This document shows, piece after piece, positions 15,153-25,155 of a stretch of 64,000 bases of DNA. Made by a program: the position numbers and the translations under genes. The stretch covers positions 558,001-622,000 of the forward strand of contig NZ_JAPRAQ010000002.1 of the NCBI RefSeq assembly GCF_029989365.1, written 5' to 3'. The DNA comes from Bradyrhizobium sp. Arg816 (GTDB taxonomy: Bacteria; Pseudomonadota; Alphaproteobacteria; Rhizobiales; Xanthobacteraceae). The notes beneath the pieces are model-generated. The model ran no database searches, was not told the origin of the DNA, and saw only the letters and a program-made list of their open reading frames with translations. Each line of letters starts with the position of its first letter. The stretch's first letter is position 1.

Positions 15153-16958
15153 ATGAGTAGCGCCACGACCGACACAACCAAATCCGAAACGAAGTTCGAT
15201 GCGGAAGCCTTCGCGATGAATGTCGCGCGGGCGATGGAGAGCGGCGGCAAGGCGCTCGCCGCGTATCTGAAGCCACGCGAGAGCGGCGAGGTGCAGGATC
15301 GCCCGCCGGCCGAGCTGACGGAAGTGGTCAAGACCTTCACGTCGGTCGCCGAATACTGGCTGGCGGATACGTCCCGCGCGTCGGATCTGCAGACCAAGCT
15401 CGCCAAGGATTATCTCGACCTCTGGGGCTCGGCGGCACGCCGCATGGCTGGCCAGGACGCTTCACCCGCGATCGCGCCCTCGCCGCGCGACAAGCGCTTT
15501 GCCGATCCGGAATGGAAGTCGAACCAGTTCTTCGATTTCGTGATGCAGCTCTATCTGCTCACAGCCAAATGGGCGCAAGAGCTGGTGCAGGACGCCGAGC
15601 TCGATCCGCAGACCCGCCGCAAGGCGGAGTTCTACGTCCAGCAGGTCACCAATGCGATCTCGCCGTCGAACTTCGTGCTGACCAATCCGGAAGTGCTGCG
15701 CGAGACGGTGGCGAGCAGCGGCGAAAATCTCGCACGCGGCCTGAAGATGCTGGCCGAGGACATCGCGGCCGGCAAGGGCATGCTGAAGATCCGCCAGTCC
15801 AATCCGGACAACCTCGTCGTCGGCGTCAACATGGCGACGACGCCGGGCAAGGTGATCTACCAGAACGAGATGATGCAGCTCATCCAGTATTCGCCGACCA
15901 CGGAGAACGTGCTGCGCACGCCGCTCCTGATCGTGCCGCCCTGGATCAACAAGTTCTACATCCTCGATCTCAAGCCGGAGAAATCCTACATCAAGTGGTG
16001 CGTCGACCAGGGCATCACCGTGTTCGTGATCTCATGGGTCAATCCCGACAAGCGGCTCGGCACCAAGAGCTGGGAAGACTACATGAAGGAAGGCCCGCTC
16101 ACGGCGATGGACGTGATCGAGAAGGTCACCGGCGAGTTGAAGGTGCACACCGCCGGCTATTGCGTCGGCGGCACCATGCTCGCGACCACGCTGGCCTGGC
16201 TCGCCGAGAAGCGCCGCCAGCGCGTGGCCTCGGCGACATTCTTCGCGGCGCAGGTCGACTTCACCCATGCCGGTGATCTCCTCGTGTTCGTCGACGAGGA
16301 GCAGATCGCAGCCCTCGAGCAGGACATGAAGGCCGCCGGCGTGCTCGAAGGCTCGAAGATGGCGATGGCCTTCAACATGCTGCGCTCCAACGATCTGATC
16401 TGGTCCTATGTCGTCAGCAACTATCTGAAGGGCCAGCAGCCGAGCGCGTTCGACCTCTTGCACTGGAATTCGGATGCGACGCGCATGACCGCGTCGAACC
16501 ATTCCTATTACCTGCGCAACTGCTACCTGGAGAACCGGCTCTCCACCGGCACCATGGTGCTCGACAACACGCTGCTCGACCTCTCCAAGGTCAAGGTGCC
16601 GGTCTACAACCTCGCCACCCGCGAGGACCACATCGCGCCGGCCGAATCGGTGCTGTACGGCTCGCAGTTCTTCGGCGGCCCGGTGAAATACGTCCTGTCC
16701 GGCTCGGGCCACATCGCCGGCGTGGTCAACCCGCCCGCCTCGAACAAGTACCAGTACTGGACCAACGACAACGTCAAGGACGTCAACGTCGCCGAATGGA
16801 TGAAGGGCGCGGTGGAGCACAAGGGCTCGTGGTGGCCGGACTGGCGCGAATGGCTGGGCGGGCTCGATCCCGAGGAAGTCCCGGCGCGCGTAGTCGGCAG
16901 CGAGGCCCTGCCCGCGATCGAGGACGCGCCCGGCAGCTATGTCAGGGTTCGCGCCTAG
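15153..16958 (+). CDS. phaC: Class I poly(3-hydroxyalkanoate) synthase
   Basis: A 601-aa enzyme that polymerises (R)-3-hydroxybutyryl-CoA into storage polyester on the granule surface. The lipase-like box GYCVGGT holds the catalytic Cys337; Asp492 (REDHIAP) and His520 (GSGHIAG) complete the triad. PPWINKFYILDL and WNSDATRM are also class I features, and the length is right for class I, which works without PhaE. No good Shine-Dalgarno sequence precedes the ATG. A 9-codon ATG frame at 15131 overlaps the start and might couple translation. No other pha gene is nearby. Confidence 0.96.
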   Translation: MSSATTDTTKSETKFDAEAFAMNVARAMESGGKALAAYLKPRESGEVQDRPPAELTEVVKTFTSVAEYWLADTSRASDLQTKLAKDYLDLWGSAARRMAGQDASPAIAPSPRDKRFADPEWKSNQFFDFVMQLYLLTAKWAQELVQDAELDPQTRRKAEFYVQQVTNAISPSNFVLTNPEVLRETVASSGENLARGLKMLAEDIAAGKGMLKIRQSNPDNLVVGVNMATTPGKVIYQNEMMQLIQYSPTTENVLRTPLLIVPPWINKFYILDLKPEKSYIKWCVDQGITVFVISWVNPDKRLGTKSWEDYMKEGPLTAMDVIEKVTGELKVHTAGYCVGGTMLATTLAWLAEKRRQRVASATFFAAQVDFTHAGDLLVFVDEEQIAALEQDMKAAGVLEGSKMAMAFNMLRSNDLIWSYVVSNYLKGQQPSAFDLLHWNSDATRMTASNHSYYLRNCYLENRLSTGTMVLDNTLLDLSKVKVPVYNLATREDHIAPAESVLYGSQFFGGPVKYVLSGSGHIAGVVNPPASNKYQYWTNDNVKDVNVAEWMKGAVEHKGSWWPDWREWLGGLDPEEVPARVVGSEALPAIEDAPGSYVRVRA

Positions 16959-17040
16959 CGGGATTTCTTTGCGCATGGCGCAATCCTGCGCGCTTGTATA
17001 ATCTCGCGTTCAACACAGCGACGACAGAGGGGACCGGGTT

Positions 17041-17439
17041 ATGACGCGCGAATTGTTCTGGCTGACACTGACGGTGATCCTGACCGGGATCCTCTGGATT
17101 CCCTACACCATCAACCGCTGCCAGGTTCGGGGGCTCAGTGGCGCCTTGGCCAATCCCTCGCGCGGCGACAAGCCGCAGGCGGAGTGGGCGAACCGCCTGA
17201 TGTTCGCGCATGACAACGCCGTCGAAAACCTCGTGCTCTTCGCGCCGCTGGTGCTGATCCTGAACGCGATCGACTATTCCTCGAAATGGACCGTGCTCGC
17301 CTGCGCGGTCTATTTCTGGTCGCGTGTCGCGCATCTGATCGTCTATGCGCTCGGAATCCCGGTGTTCCGGACTCTCGCCTTCACCGTCGGCTTCCTCGCC
17401 CAGGCCGTGCTTGCGCTGGCAATCTTCAAGGTGCTCTAG
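17041..17439 (+). CDS. MAPEG-family membrane protein
   Basis: A 132-aa protein with four membrane helices (about residues 5-22, 59-75, 80-99 and 108-130). It shows the MAPEG patterns RLMFAHDNAVENLVLFAP (first-helix/loop segment, cf. the ANxxE motif) and VYFWSRVAHLIVYALG, with conserved R and H. Eukaryotic members are glutathione-dependent eicosanoid enzymes; bacterial roles are mostly unknown. GAGGGGACC lies 6-10 bp before the ATG. It is downstream of phaC on the same strand with an 82-bp gap. Confidence 0.87.
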   Translation: MTRELFWLTLTVILTGILWIPYTINRCQVRGLSGALANPSRGDKPQAEWANRLMFAHDNAVENLVLFAPLVLILNAIDYSSKWTVLACAVYFWSRVAHLIVYALGIPVFRTLAFTVGFLAQAVLALAIFKVL

Positions 17440-17458
17440 AAATCGGGTCTCTTAGGGA

Positions 17459-18064
17459 TCAGGCCCTGCGTACGACGAGGTTCAGCATGTTGGCTGGCGT
17501 CTCGTCGAAACTCTGGATCACGTTGGTGTCCGACGACAGCGTGATCCACGAACCTGCGCTGGCGTAAGTCATCTCGAGCCACTCCCGCGAGACGTAGCTG
17601 TAGTAGCGTCCGAGGCTGTCGCGGCCATCGTCCTCACCCATCTTGTAGCTGGCGTAGAACACGCCTGATGGCTTGAGCGCACGGTGGATCTTTCCAAGGA
17701 TGCCGGCGAGTTCGTCGCGTGGCACATGCAGCAGACAGGCGCTCGCCCAGACGCCGTCATAGGCCTCGTGCGCATCCAGCTGGTCGAACCGCATCGCCTC
17801 GACGGGATGACCAAGCCGGCGCGAGGCGATCTCGGCCATTTCGGGCGAGCCATCGGTCGCACGCACTGAAAAACCTTCGGCGAGCATCACTGCGGAATGA
17901 TTGCCGGCACCGCAACCGAGCTCGAGGATCGCGCCTCCCGGCGGCAGCAGGGCGAGAAAGCCCCGCAACCGCGTCGATACGGCCTTCGCCCAGCCGGCAT
18001 AGACCTCGGGGTTCTGCCGGTAGAATTGCAAGGTCGCTTCGTCCACCGCAGTACCTCGTGTCAT
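17459..18064 (-). CDS. Class I SAM-dependent methyltransferase
   Basis: A 201-aa small cytosolic methyltransferase. SAM-binding motif I is ILELGCGAGNHS (46-57); the acidic end of strand 2 is ATDGSPEMAEIA, and WASACLLHVPRDEL follows as motif IV. The substrate is unknown, but the overall pattern resembles small Tam/UbiE-like or tellurite-resistance-type enzymes. Its ATG overlaps the argC stop (ATGA at 18061-18064), so it is translationally coupled to argC, an unexpected partner. Confidence 0.85.
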   Translation of the reverse strand: MTRGTAVDEATLQFYRQNPEVYAGWAKAVSTRLRGFLALLPPGGAILELGCGAGNHSAVMLAEGFSVRATDGSPEMAEIASRRLGHPVEAMRFDQLDAHEAYDGVWASACLLHVPRDELAGILGKIHRALKPSGVFYASYKMGEDDGRDSLGRYYSYVSREWLEMTYASAGSWITLSSDTNVIQSFDETPANMLNLVVRRA

Positions 18065-19110
18065 GGAAACAGCGCGATCTGCTCCAACCCCGCCGTCTCG
18101 GGCAGCCCGAACATCAGGTTCATGTTCTGGATCGCTTGCCCGGCCGAACCCTTCACCAGATTGTCGAGCGTGGAAATCACGATCGCCCGGTTCTTGATGC
18201 GGTCGGCGACGACGCCGATCTGCACATAGTTGGAGCCGCGCACATTCTGGGTCTGCGGCAGCACGCCCTTCCTGGCGACATGCACGAAGGGCTCGTTGGC
18301 ATAAGCCTGCTCCAGCGCGCTTCGCAGATCGTCCGGCGTCGCGCCGTTGAGCTTGACGTAGGAGGTGCAGAGTTCGCCGCGCGCCATCGGAATAAGATGC
18401 GGCGTGAAGTTGATCGTCACTGCGGAACCGGCGGCGACGCCGATCTCCTGCTCGATCTCGGGCGCGTGCCGGTGGGTGCCGACCGAATAGGGCGACAGCC
18501 CCTCGCCCGCCTCGCTGAACAACGTGTTCTGTTTCAGCCCGCGGCCGGCGCCGGTGACGCCCGATTTCGCGTCGATGACGATGTCGTCGACGTCGATCAG
18601 CTTGGCTTTCGCAAGCGGCACCAGCGCGAGCAGCGCCGCCGTGGGATAGCAGCCGGGACAGGCGACCAGCCGCGCCGACGTGATCTTCTCGCGATAGAAT
18701 TCGGTGAGACCGTAGACCGCTTCGCCCTGCAGTTCGAGCGCCCGGTGCTCATGGCCGTACCATTGCGCATAGGTGCTCTTGTCCCGCAGCCTGAAATCGG
18801 CGGACATGTCGAGGACCTTGATTTTGGGATTTGCCTTGAGGACCGCGGCGATGATTTCCTGCGTGGTGCCGTGCGGCAGTCCGCAGAACACCGCATCGAG
18901 CTTGCTCCAGTCGACCTTTTCCCATTCCACGAGTTTCGGCAGGTCCAGCATGAAAAAATGCGGAAACACGTCGCCCATCGACTTGCCGGCATGGGTGTTG
19001 GCGGTGAGCGCGACGATCTCGGCATTCGGATGCCGGGCCAACAGGCGCACCGCATCGGCCCCGGTGTAACCGGAGGCGCCGAGAATGCCGATCTTCTTCG
19101 AGCTCATCAC
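18061..19110 (-). CDS. argC: N-acetyl-gamma-glutamyl-phosphate reductase, type 1
   Basis: A 349-aa NADP-dependent enzyme for the third step of arginine synthesis. The Rossmann loop GASGYTGADAVRLL is at residues 11-24, and the catalytic cysteine is C154 in ACPGCYPTAAL. His in GTHRHAPEIEQE is the likely base. The length is that of the long (type 1) class. It lies 93 bp after a second reductase gene of the short class. The next gene downstream, a methyltransferase, overlaps it by 4 bp. Confidence 0.93.
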   Translation of the reverse strand: MMSSKKIGILGASGYTGADAVRLLARHPNAEIVALTANTHAGKSMGDVFPHFFMLDLPKLVEWEKVDWSKLDAVFCGLPHGTTQEIIAAVLKANPKIKVLDMSADFRLRDKSTYAQWYGHEHRALELQGEAVYGLTEFYREKITSARLVACPGCYPTAALLALVPLAKAKLIDVDDIVIDAKSGVTGAGRGLKQNTLFSEAGEGLSPYSVGTHRHAPEIEQEIGVAAGSAVTINFTPHLIPMARGELCTSYVKLNGATPDDLRSALEQAYANEPFVHVARKGVLPQTQNVRGSNYVQIGVVADRIKNRAIVISTLDNLVKGSAGQAIQNMNLMFGLPETAGLEQIALFP

Positions 19111-19203
19111 GCGTACCTTTCAGGCGTCATTTGATCGTCTTGCCGGGGTCGAAAGTCGCAGCGTCGCTTCGTCCACCGGGCTGGCCTCCCGAGCAACGTT
19201 CGA

Positions 19204-20190
19204 TCAGCTATTGTCGGCAAGGCCCAACATCAGCCGCATGTTCTGCACGGCTGCGCCTGACGCGCCCTTGCCGAGATTGTCGAGCCGGGCGATCAGTACC
19301 GCCTGGTGATATTTGTCGCTGGCGAAGACGTGGAGCTCCAGCGTGTTGGTCTCGTTGAGCGCCTCCGGCTCGAGCTTGCCGCCCTTGGTCGCCTCGTTCT
19401 GGAGCGGCATCACCGAGACATATTTTGAGCCGGCGTAACGCTTAGCCAGCGCGGCCTGAAGGTCCGCACCGCTGGGCTTGCCGGGCAGCGCGTCGAGCTG
19501 GAGCGGCACCGAGACCAGCATGCCCTGCCGGTAGTTCGCGACCGAGGGAATGAAGATCGGCCGCCGCGTCAGTTTCGAATAGAGCTGCATCTCCGGCAAA
19601 TGCTTGTGCTCGAAGCCGAGGCCGTAGAGCTCGAAGGACGGCGCGCTGCCGTCTTCGAAGCTCGCGATCATCGACTTGCCGCCGCCGGAATAGCCGCTCA
19701 CCGCGTTGACGGTGACGGGATAATCGGGCGGCAACAGACCGGCATCGACGATCGGCCGCAGTAGCGCGATCGCACCGGTCGGATAGCAGCCGGGATTGGA
19801 GACCTTCTTCGCGGCCTTGATCTTGCCGGCCTGGTCCGGCGTCAGCTCGGGAAAGCCGTAGGCCCAGTCGGGCGCGACCCGGTACGCGGTGGAAGCGTCC
19901 AGCACCTTCGGCCCTGCGGTGCCCATGCTGTCGACCAGCGCCACTGTTTCCTTCGCGGCGTCGTCAGGCAGGCAGAGGATCACGAGATCGACCTCCTCCA
20001 TCAGCGCCTTCTTGGCCGCGGGGTCCTTGCGCTTGTCGTCGGCGATCGTCTTCACGGTGACGTCGCTCTGGAGCTTCAGCCGCTCATTGATGCCGAGCCC
20101 GGTGGTGCCGGAGCCGCCGTCGACGAAGACGGTGGCGGGCTTCGTGGCCGCGCCGGTGGTCGGGGCCTTGGTGGTTTCGGTGAGGCTCAT
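19204..20190 (-). CDS. argC: N-acetyl-gamma-glutamyl-phosphate reductase, type 2
   Basis: A 328-aa member of the short, alphaproteobacterial AGPR class. The nucleotide loop is [16 protein letters not shown], and the catalytic Cys135 is in [24 protein letters not shown] supplies the conserved histidines. About 18 extra residues rich in Thr/Ala precede the domain. It catalyses the same reaction as the type 1 enzyme next door but belongs to a separate subfamily. Its ATG overlaps the stop of the PaiB-like gene (20187-20190). Two forms in one operon is unusual. Confidence 0.92.
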   Translation of the reverse strand: MSLTETTKAPTTGAATKPATVFVDGGSGTTGLGINERLKLQSDVTVKTIADDKRKDPAAKKALMEEVDLVILCLPDDAAKETVALVDSMGTAGPKVLDASTAYRVAPDWAYGFPELTPDQAGKIKAAKKVSNPGCYPTGAIALLRPIVDAGLLPPDYPVTVNAVSGYSGGGKSMIASFEDGSAPSFELYGLGFEHKHLPEMQLYSKLTRRPIFIPSVANYRQGMLVSVPLQLDALPGKPSGADLQAALAKRYAGSKYVSVMPLQNEATKGGKLEPEALNETNTLELHVFASDKYHQAVLIARLDNLGKGASGAAVQNMRLMLGLADNS

Positions 20191-20855
20191 GGCGCGCTCC
20201 TTTCGAGCATGTTGGTTTCGTTCGCGAAGGCCTCCGGCCTCACGTCCTGCATCAGCTGTGCAATCTCCCTGGCGTCGGCGGCGGGTTGCGCACCGAGCGC
20301 GTTGGCGATCGCGGTATAGTCGGCGTCCGATTTGTGCTGGTTGAGCTTGAAGCTGCCTTCGACCTCTTCAACCGTCATGACCAGCCCCACGATTCCCTTC
20401 TTCAACGCTTCCAGCCGGCCTGCCGTCATCTTCGCCGATGTCCACGGCGCTTTCGGCAACAGCCAGCTCTCGAACTTGTCGCTCAGCGTGTCGATCTGCA
20501 CCGCCAGCTGATCGTCCGACAACAGGCGCACCGGCCCGCTCAGATGCACCGACTGGTAGAGCCAGGTCGGCACCTGATCCGGCGAGACGTACCAGTCGGG
20601 CGATACATAGGCATCGGGGCCGTTGACCGCGAGCAGCCAGGAGGTCGCGCCGTCCGCCAGCTTTAGCAGCGGATTGTGACGGGCGACATGAAAGGCGGCC
20701 TGCGGCGTGCCGTCAGCGGCGTAAGTCAGGTAGAACGGCAGCGGCGAGGCGACCGGCTTGTGGCCGTCAAAGGCGCACATCGTGCCGAAGCCGCGCTCCT
20801 CGGCGAATTTCAGGCTCGCGGCGCGGTCCTGCTTGAAAAAGGGTGGCGTGTACAT
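20187..20855 (-). CDS. PaiB-type FMN-binding protein
   Basis: A 222-aa member of the FMN-binding negative transcriptional regulator (PaiB) family with a split-barrel flavin fold. The start [26 protein letters not shown] matches the family (key parts YTPPFF and GFGTMCA). [16 protein letters not shown] and [15 protein letters not shown] follow as conserved core segments. Despite the name there is no HTH, so direct DNA binding is doubtful; an enzymatic flavoprotein role is as likely. It is first in a coupled string with the two argC genes and the methyltransferase. Confidence 0.85.
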   Translation of the reverse strand: MYTPPFFKQDRAASLKFAEERGFGTMCAFDGHKPVASPLPFYLTYAADGTPQAAFHVARHNPLLKLADGATSWLLAVNGPDAYVSPDWYVSPDQVPTWLYQSVHLSGPVRLLSDDQLAVQIDTLSDKFESWLLPKAPWTSAKMTAGRLEALKKGIVGLVMTVEEVEGSFKLNQHKSDADYTAIANALGAQPAADAREIAQLMQDVRPEAFANETNMLERSAP

Positions 20856-21244
20856 CGTGGTCTCCTGCTGGGCCTCCTCGGGGGGCCGCCGGATCAGATC
20901 GCGCTGACAGGAGAGAGAATGCCGCGGATCGGATCCAGCGGCAAAGACGATGATCTCAAACGCGATCGACCGCCCAAACCGCTAAAGAGCGGCGGCGGCG
21001 ACGGGCGAACAGGATGGTCGCGGCGTTGATCATGGCGCGCGGCTATAAGGCCGGCGGGTTCCAGGGTCAAGTCCAAATCGATGGGGCGTGACGGCTGCCG
21101 CACGGGTGACGGCACGATGCCGCACTGGTGTCATCGGGTCGCAGCGGAATTTCCCATAAGCATGGGGGTTCCCGACAAAGACCGGCGCGCCACAACCCCG
21201 CCGGTCCGTGCCTTTCGTTCGCAACCCAGCCCCAGGACATCGCT
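20856..21244. other. Divergent promoter region between PaiB-like and MBL genes
   Basis: This 389-bp stretch separates two divergent genes and has no recognisable RNA or domain-coding sequence apart from a possible 36-codon ORF at 20919-21029. The sequence is GC-rich, and I see no clear hairpin with a T run or operator palindrome. Confidence 0.4.
20919..21029 (+). CDS. Possible small basic protein, 36 aa
   Basis: ATG at 20919 is preceded at good spacing by AGGAGA, and the frame runs to TGA at 21027-21029. The product (MPRIGSSGKDDDLKRDRPPK, then a Gly/Arg-rich end) is highly charged, with no known domain. Only the ribosome-binding site supports it; a chance frame is equally plausible. Confidence 0.27.
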   Translation: MPRIGSSGKDDDLKRDRPPKPLKSGGGDGRTGWSRR

Positions 21245-22246
21245 ATGACCGAGATCACCCGTCGCGCAACGCTGGCCGGCGCCTCCGCCTCGGCGCTCCT
21301 GCCCTTCGTGAAGACCTCGCCCGCAAGCGCCGCCGCGCCGCCGGCCGCGAACCAGAATGCGAGCTTCTACCGCTACAATGTCGGCACCCACCAGATCACG
21401 GTGGTCTGCGACGGCGTCGCCACCGTCAACCTGACGGACAATTACGCGGCCGGCGCCAGCAAGGACGACATCAGCAAGATCTTCGCCGAGAACCATCTGC
21501 CGACCGACAAGGTCACCCACACCTTCAATCCGGTCGTCGTCAACACCGGGCCGAAGCTCGTGCTGATCGATACCGGTCTCGGGCCCGACCAGTTCACACA
21601 GACCAAAGGCAAGGTCGGCCAGTTCCACAATAACCTTGCGGCGGCCAGCATCGACCGCGCGGCAGTCGACACCGTCATCATCTCGCACTTCCACGGCGAC
21701 CACATCAACGGCCTGCTCGCGGCCGAGAACAAGCCGGCCTTCCCCAACGCCGAGATCATGGTGCCGGCGGTGGAATGGAAGTTCTGGATGGATGACGGCG
21801 AGATGAGCAAGGGGACCGGCAATCCGATCCTCGAAGCCAACTTCAAGAACATCCGCCGCGTGTTCGATGCGCTCGGCCGCAAGGTCACGCAATACGAGTC
21901 CGGCAAGGAAGTCGCGCCCGGAATCACCTCGGTGGCGAGCCCGGGCCACACGCCGGGACACAACTCCTTCATCGTTGCGTCCGGCGCGGAAAAGGTACTT
22001 GTGCAGGTCGACATCACCGCCGGCGCAGCGTTCCTGTTCGTGAAGCACCCTGAATGGAACATCGCCTCCGACGTCGACAAGCCGCTGGCGCAAGAGACGC
22101 GGCGGAGGCTCTACGACATGGCGATTGCCGAGAAGATGCCGATCCAGGCCTTCCATGCCGCCTTCCCCGGTCTCGTCCGCGTCGAGAAGGAGAAGGATGG
22201 TTCGGGCTATCGCTGGATTCCGTCGATCTGGAACGCTTCGCTTTAG
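21245..22246 (+). CDS. Exported metallo-beta-lactamase-fold hydrolase
   Basis: A 333-aa protein that opens with a twin-arginine signal (TRRATLAGASASALL, residues 4-18; ASAA cleavage near 30), so it is folded and then exported to the periplasm. The zinc-binding motif HFHGDH is at 148-153, with LVLIDTGLG before it and SPGHTPGHNSF after it. The pattern is that of lactonase/sulfatase-like MBL enzymes rather than true beta-lactamases. The ATG at 21245 has AGGA upstream; an open frame continues back to 21128 without similarity. The substrate is unknown; it converges on dedA. Confidence 0.9.
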   Translation: MTEITRRATLAGASASALLPFVKTSPASAAAPPAANQNASFYRYNVGTHQITVVCDGVATVNLTDNYAAGASKDDISKIFAENHLPTDKVTHTFNPVVVNTGPKLVLIDTGLGPDQFTQTKGKVGQFHNNLAAASIDRAAVDTVIISHFHGDHINGLLAAENKPAFPNAEIMVPAVEWKFWMDDGEMSKGTGNPILEANFKNIRRVFDALGRKVTQYESGKEVAPGITSVASPGHTPGHNSFIVASGAEKVLVQVDITAGAAFLFVKHPEWNIASDVDKPLAQETRRRLYDMAIAEKMPIQAFHAAFPGLVRVEKEKDGSGYRWIPSIWNASL

Positions 22247-22286
22247 GCTCTGCCATATGCGCTGACCGGGCGACCGAGCTGCCCGG

Positions 22287-22817
22287 TCAGATCAGGCGCC
22301 AGATCCATTCCATGATCGTCGCGATCACGTCGCCGAACAGCAGCAGCGCCGCGGACCAGACCAGCGCCGAGACGAAATTGGCGGCCTGAAAACTCCAATA
22401 GGGCATCTCGAAAATGCCGGCTGCGAGCGGCACCGAGGCGCGCAAGGGGCCAAAGAAGCGGCCGATGAAGATGCTGGGCACGCCCCAGCTCCGCACGAAG
22501 GCTTCGCCCCTGGGCAGCAGTTCCGGGTAGCGCGAGAGCGGCCACATCTGCGCGACCTGCTCCTTGTAGCGATAGCCGAACCAGTAGGAGACCCAGTCGC
22601 CGAGTGCAGCACCGATGCCGCCGGCGATCCAGACCGGATAGAAGCTGATGCCGCTCGCTCCGATCAGCGCGCCGATCGCAACCAGCGCCCCCCAAGCCGG
22701 GATCAGCAGCGAGATGAAGGCCAGCGACTCCCCGAAGGCGAGCAGGAACACGATCGGAGCCGCCCAGGCCTGGTGAGCACGCACGAAATCGGCCAGTGCG
22801 TGCGCGTACTGCTCCAT
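22287..22817 (-). CDS. DedA-family membrane protein
   Basis: A 176-aa inner-membrane protein. The family signatures are visible: FGESLAFISLLIPAWG (E and P of motif F/Y-G-E-x), GDWVSYWFGY, and FIGRFFGPLRASVPLAAG (the re-entrant R-x-x-P motif). DedA proteins move phospholipids (undecaprenyl phosphate or others) across the membrane and help keep the proton gradient. The start at 22817 is taken over a GTG at 22844 because GGAAGG stands upstream. It is monocistronic and convergent with the MBL gene. Confidence 0.9.
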   Translation of the reverse strand: MEQYAHALADFVRAHQAWAAPIVFLLAFGESLAFISLLIPAWGALVAIGALIGASGISFYPVWIAGGIGAALGDWVSYWFGYRYKEQVAQMWPLSRYPELLPRGEAFVRSWGVPSIFIGRFFGPLRASVPLAAGIFEMPYWSFQAANFVSALVWSAALLLFGDVIATIMEWIWRLI

Positions 22818-23088
22818 TCCAGATTGCCTTCCCCGCCCCGTCACGGTCCTGTCAGATAAAAGGACTGGTAAGCCAAGGACTTGTGTGACATCAAGTCACA
22901 AAGCCGGGCCTGAGCCGGGCCCAGGTGTCAAATTGCCGGGAATTGGTGGGCCTGCGGCGTAAAATCGCCGGGATTGGCTCCCACCCACACCCGCCCGGCG
23001 GACCTGCGATGACCTTTGCAGGCCAGCCGTGGCATAGTCGGCCTAACCGATTCGCCGCCAGCGCGGCCCTCAAAGTGTATCAAGATAT

Positions 23089-25134
23089 ATGTCCAAGCAG
23101 TTGAAGCCAAAAGCAAAAGACGATTTTTTCGGCGGCGATGAGCCGAAGTCGCGCGCGCCTGCCAAGGCGCCTTCGCGCGGGACCGGCGGCGAAGCCGACT
23201 ACACTGCGGCCGATATCGAGGTGCTCGAAGGCCTGGAACCGGTGCGCCGCCGGCCCGGCATGTATATCGGCGGCACCGATGAGAAGGCGCTGCATCACCT
23301 CTTCGCCGAAGTCATCGACAACTCGATGGACGAGGCGCTGGCCGGGCACGCGACCTTCATCGGAGTCGAGCTCAGCGCCGATGGGTTCCTGACCGTCACC
23401 GACAACGGCCGCGGCATCCCGATCGATCCGCATCCGAAGTTTCCGAAGAAGTCGGCGCTCGAAGTCATCATGTGCACGCTGCATTCGGGCGGCAAGTTCG
23501 ACAGCAAGGTCTACGAGACGTCCGGCGGTCTGCACGGTGTCGGCATCTCCGTGGTGAACGCCCTCTCCTCGCTGCTCGAGGTCGAGGTCGCGCGCAGCCA
23601 GAAACTCTACCGCATGACGTTCGAGCGCGGGCACCCGAAGGGCAAGCTCGAGGATCTCGGCAAGATCAACAACCGCCGCGGCACGCGCGTGCGCTTCAAG
23701 CCCGACACCGACATCTTCGGCGCCAAGGCCGCGTTCAAGCCGCAGCGCCTGTTCAAGATGACGCGCTCGAAGGCCTATCTGTTCGGCGGCGTCGAGATCC
23801 GCTGGAACTGCGCACCCGAGCTCTTGAAGGGCGTCGAGGACGTGCCGGCGGAAGCGACGTTCCACTTCCCCGGCGGCCTCAAGGATTACCTCGCCGCTGC
23901 GATCCACGCCGACACGCTGGTGCATCCCGACATCTTCTCGGGCAAATCGGGCCGCAACGGCGCGCATGGCGCCTGCGAATGGGCTGTCGCCTGGACCGCG
24001 GATGCCGACGGCTTCCTGTCGTCCTACACCAACACCGTGCCGACGCCCGATGGCGGCACGCACGAATCCGGCCTGCGCAGCGCGCTGCTGCGCGGCCTGA
24101 AGGATCACGCCGAGCGCGTCGGTCAGGGCAAGCGCGCGTCATCCATTACGTCGGAAGACGTGATGGTGGGCGCGGCCGTGATGCTGTCGGTGTTCGTGCG
24201 CGAGCCTGAATTCCAGGGCCAGACCAAGGATCGTCTCGCCACCGCTGAAGCGCAGCGCATCGTCGAACAGGCGATGAAGGATCCGTTCGACCACTGGCTG
24301 TCGGGCAATCCGAACATGGCCAACCGGCTGCTCGACTTCGTGATCGACCGCGCCGAGGAGCGGCTGCGGCGTCGCCAGGAAAAGGAAACGGCACGCAAGA
24401 CCGCCGGCAAGAAGCTGCGCCTGCCCGGCAAGCTCGCCGATTGCACCGATGCCGGCACCGAGGGCTCCGAGCTCTTCATCGTCGAGGGTGACTCGGCCGG
24501 CGGCAGCGCCAAGCAGGCCCGTGATCGCAAGACGCAAGCGGTGCTGCCGCTACGCGGCAAGATCCTCAACGTCGCCTCGGCCGGCAAGGACAAGCTGACG
24601 GCGAACGCACAGCTCTCCGACCTCGTGCAGGCGATCGGCTGCGGCCAGCTTTTGCAATATCGCGAAGAGGATCTGCGCTATCAGCGCATCATCATCATGA
24701 CCGACGCCGACGTCGACGGCGCCCACATCGCCTCGCTCCTGATCACCTTCTTCTACCGGCAGATGCCGCGGCTGATCGACGAGGGCCACCTCTTCCTCGC
24801 GGTGCCGCCGCTGTACAAGCTGACCCATGGCTCGAAGTCCGTCTACGCGCGCGACGACAAGCACAAGGAGACGCTGCTCAAGAGCGAGTTCAACGCCAAC
24901 GCCAAGGTCGAAGTGAACCGCTTCAAAGGCCTCGGCGAGATGATGCCGGCGCAACTCAAGGAAACCACCATGGATCCGCGCAAGCGGACGCTGCTCAAGG
25001 TGGTCCTGCTCGCCGACGACCGCGACACCACGGCGGATTCAGTGGAGCGCCTGATGGGCACCAAGGCCGAGGCGCGCTTCGCGTTCATCTCGGACAAGGC
25101 GGAGTTTGCGAGCGAGGAGCTGCTGGACGTCTGA
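23089..25134 (+). CDS. parE: DNA topoisomerase IV subunit B
   Basis: A 681-aa ATPase subunit of the type II topoisomerase that separates daughter chromosomes. GHKL ATPase motifs are VIDNSMDEAL, DNGRGIPID and GGLHGVGISVVNALS. The TOPRIM part has EGDSAGGSAKQARDRK and MTDADVDGAHI, and the ParE/GyrB C-terminal end is RFKGLGEMMPAQLKETTMDP. The length is below GyrB with its insert, and RDRKTQAVLPLRGKILNV fits ParE. A variable basic N-terminal extension of about 35 residues precedes the ATPase. A strong terminator follows the stop. Confidence 0.95.
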   Translation: MSKQLKPKAKDDFFGGDEPKSRAPAKAPSRGTGGEADYTAADIEVLEGLEPVRRRPGMYIGGTDEKALHHLFAEVIDNSMDEALAGHATFIGVELSADGFLTVTDNGRGIPIDPHPKFPKKSALEVIMCTLHSGGKFDSKVYETSGGLHGVGISVVNALSSLLEVEVARSQKLYRMTFERGHPKGKLEDLGKINNRRGTRVRFKPDTDIFGAKAAFKPQRLFKMTRSKAYLFGGVEIRWNCAPELLKGVEDVPAEATFHFPGGLKDYLAAAIHADTLVHPDIFSGKSGRNGAHGACEWAVAWTADADGFLSSYTNTVPTPDGGTHESGLRSALLRGLKDHAERVGQGKRASSITSEDVMVGAAVMLSVFVREPEFQGQTKDRLATAEAQRIVEQAMKDPFDHWLSGNPNMANRLLDFVIDRAEERLRRRQEKETARKTAGKKLRLPGKLADCTDAGTEGSELFIVEGDSAGGSAKQARDRKTQAVLPLRGKILNVASAGKDKLTANAQLSDLVQAIGCGQLLQYREEDLRYQRIIIMTDADVDGAHIASLLITFFYRQMPRLIDEGHLFLAVPPLYKLTHGSKSVYARDDKHKETLLKSEFNANAKVEVNRFKGLGEMMPAQLKETTMDPRKRTLLKVVLLADDRDTTADSVERLMGTKAEARFAFISDKAEFASEELLDV

Positions 25135-25155
25135 GGCAGTCTTCTGACGTCACGC

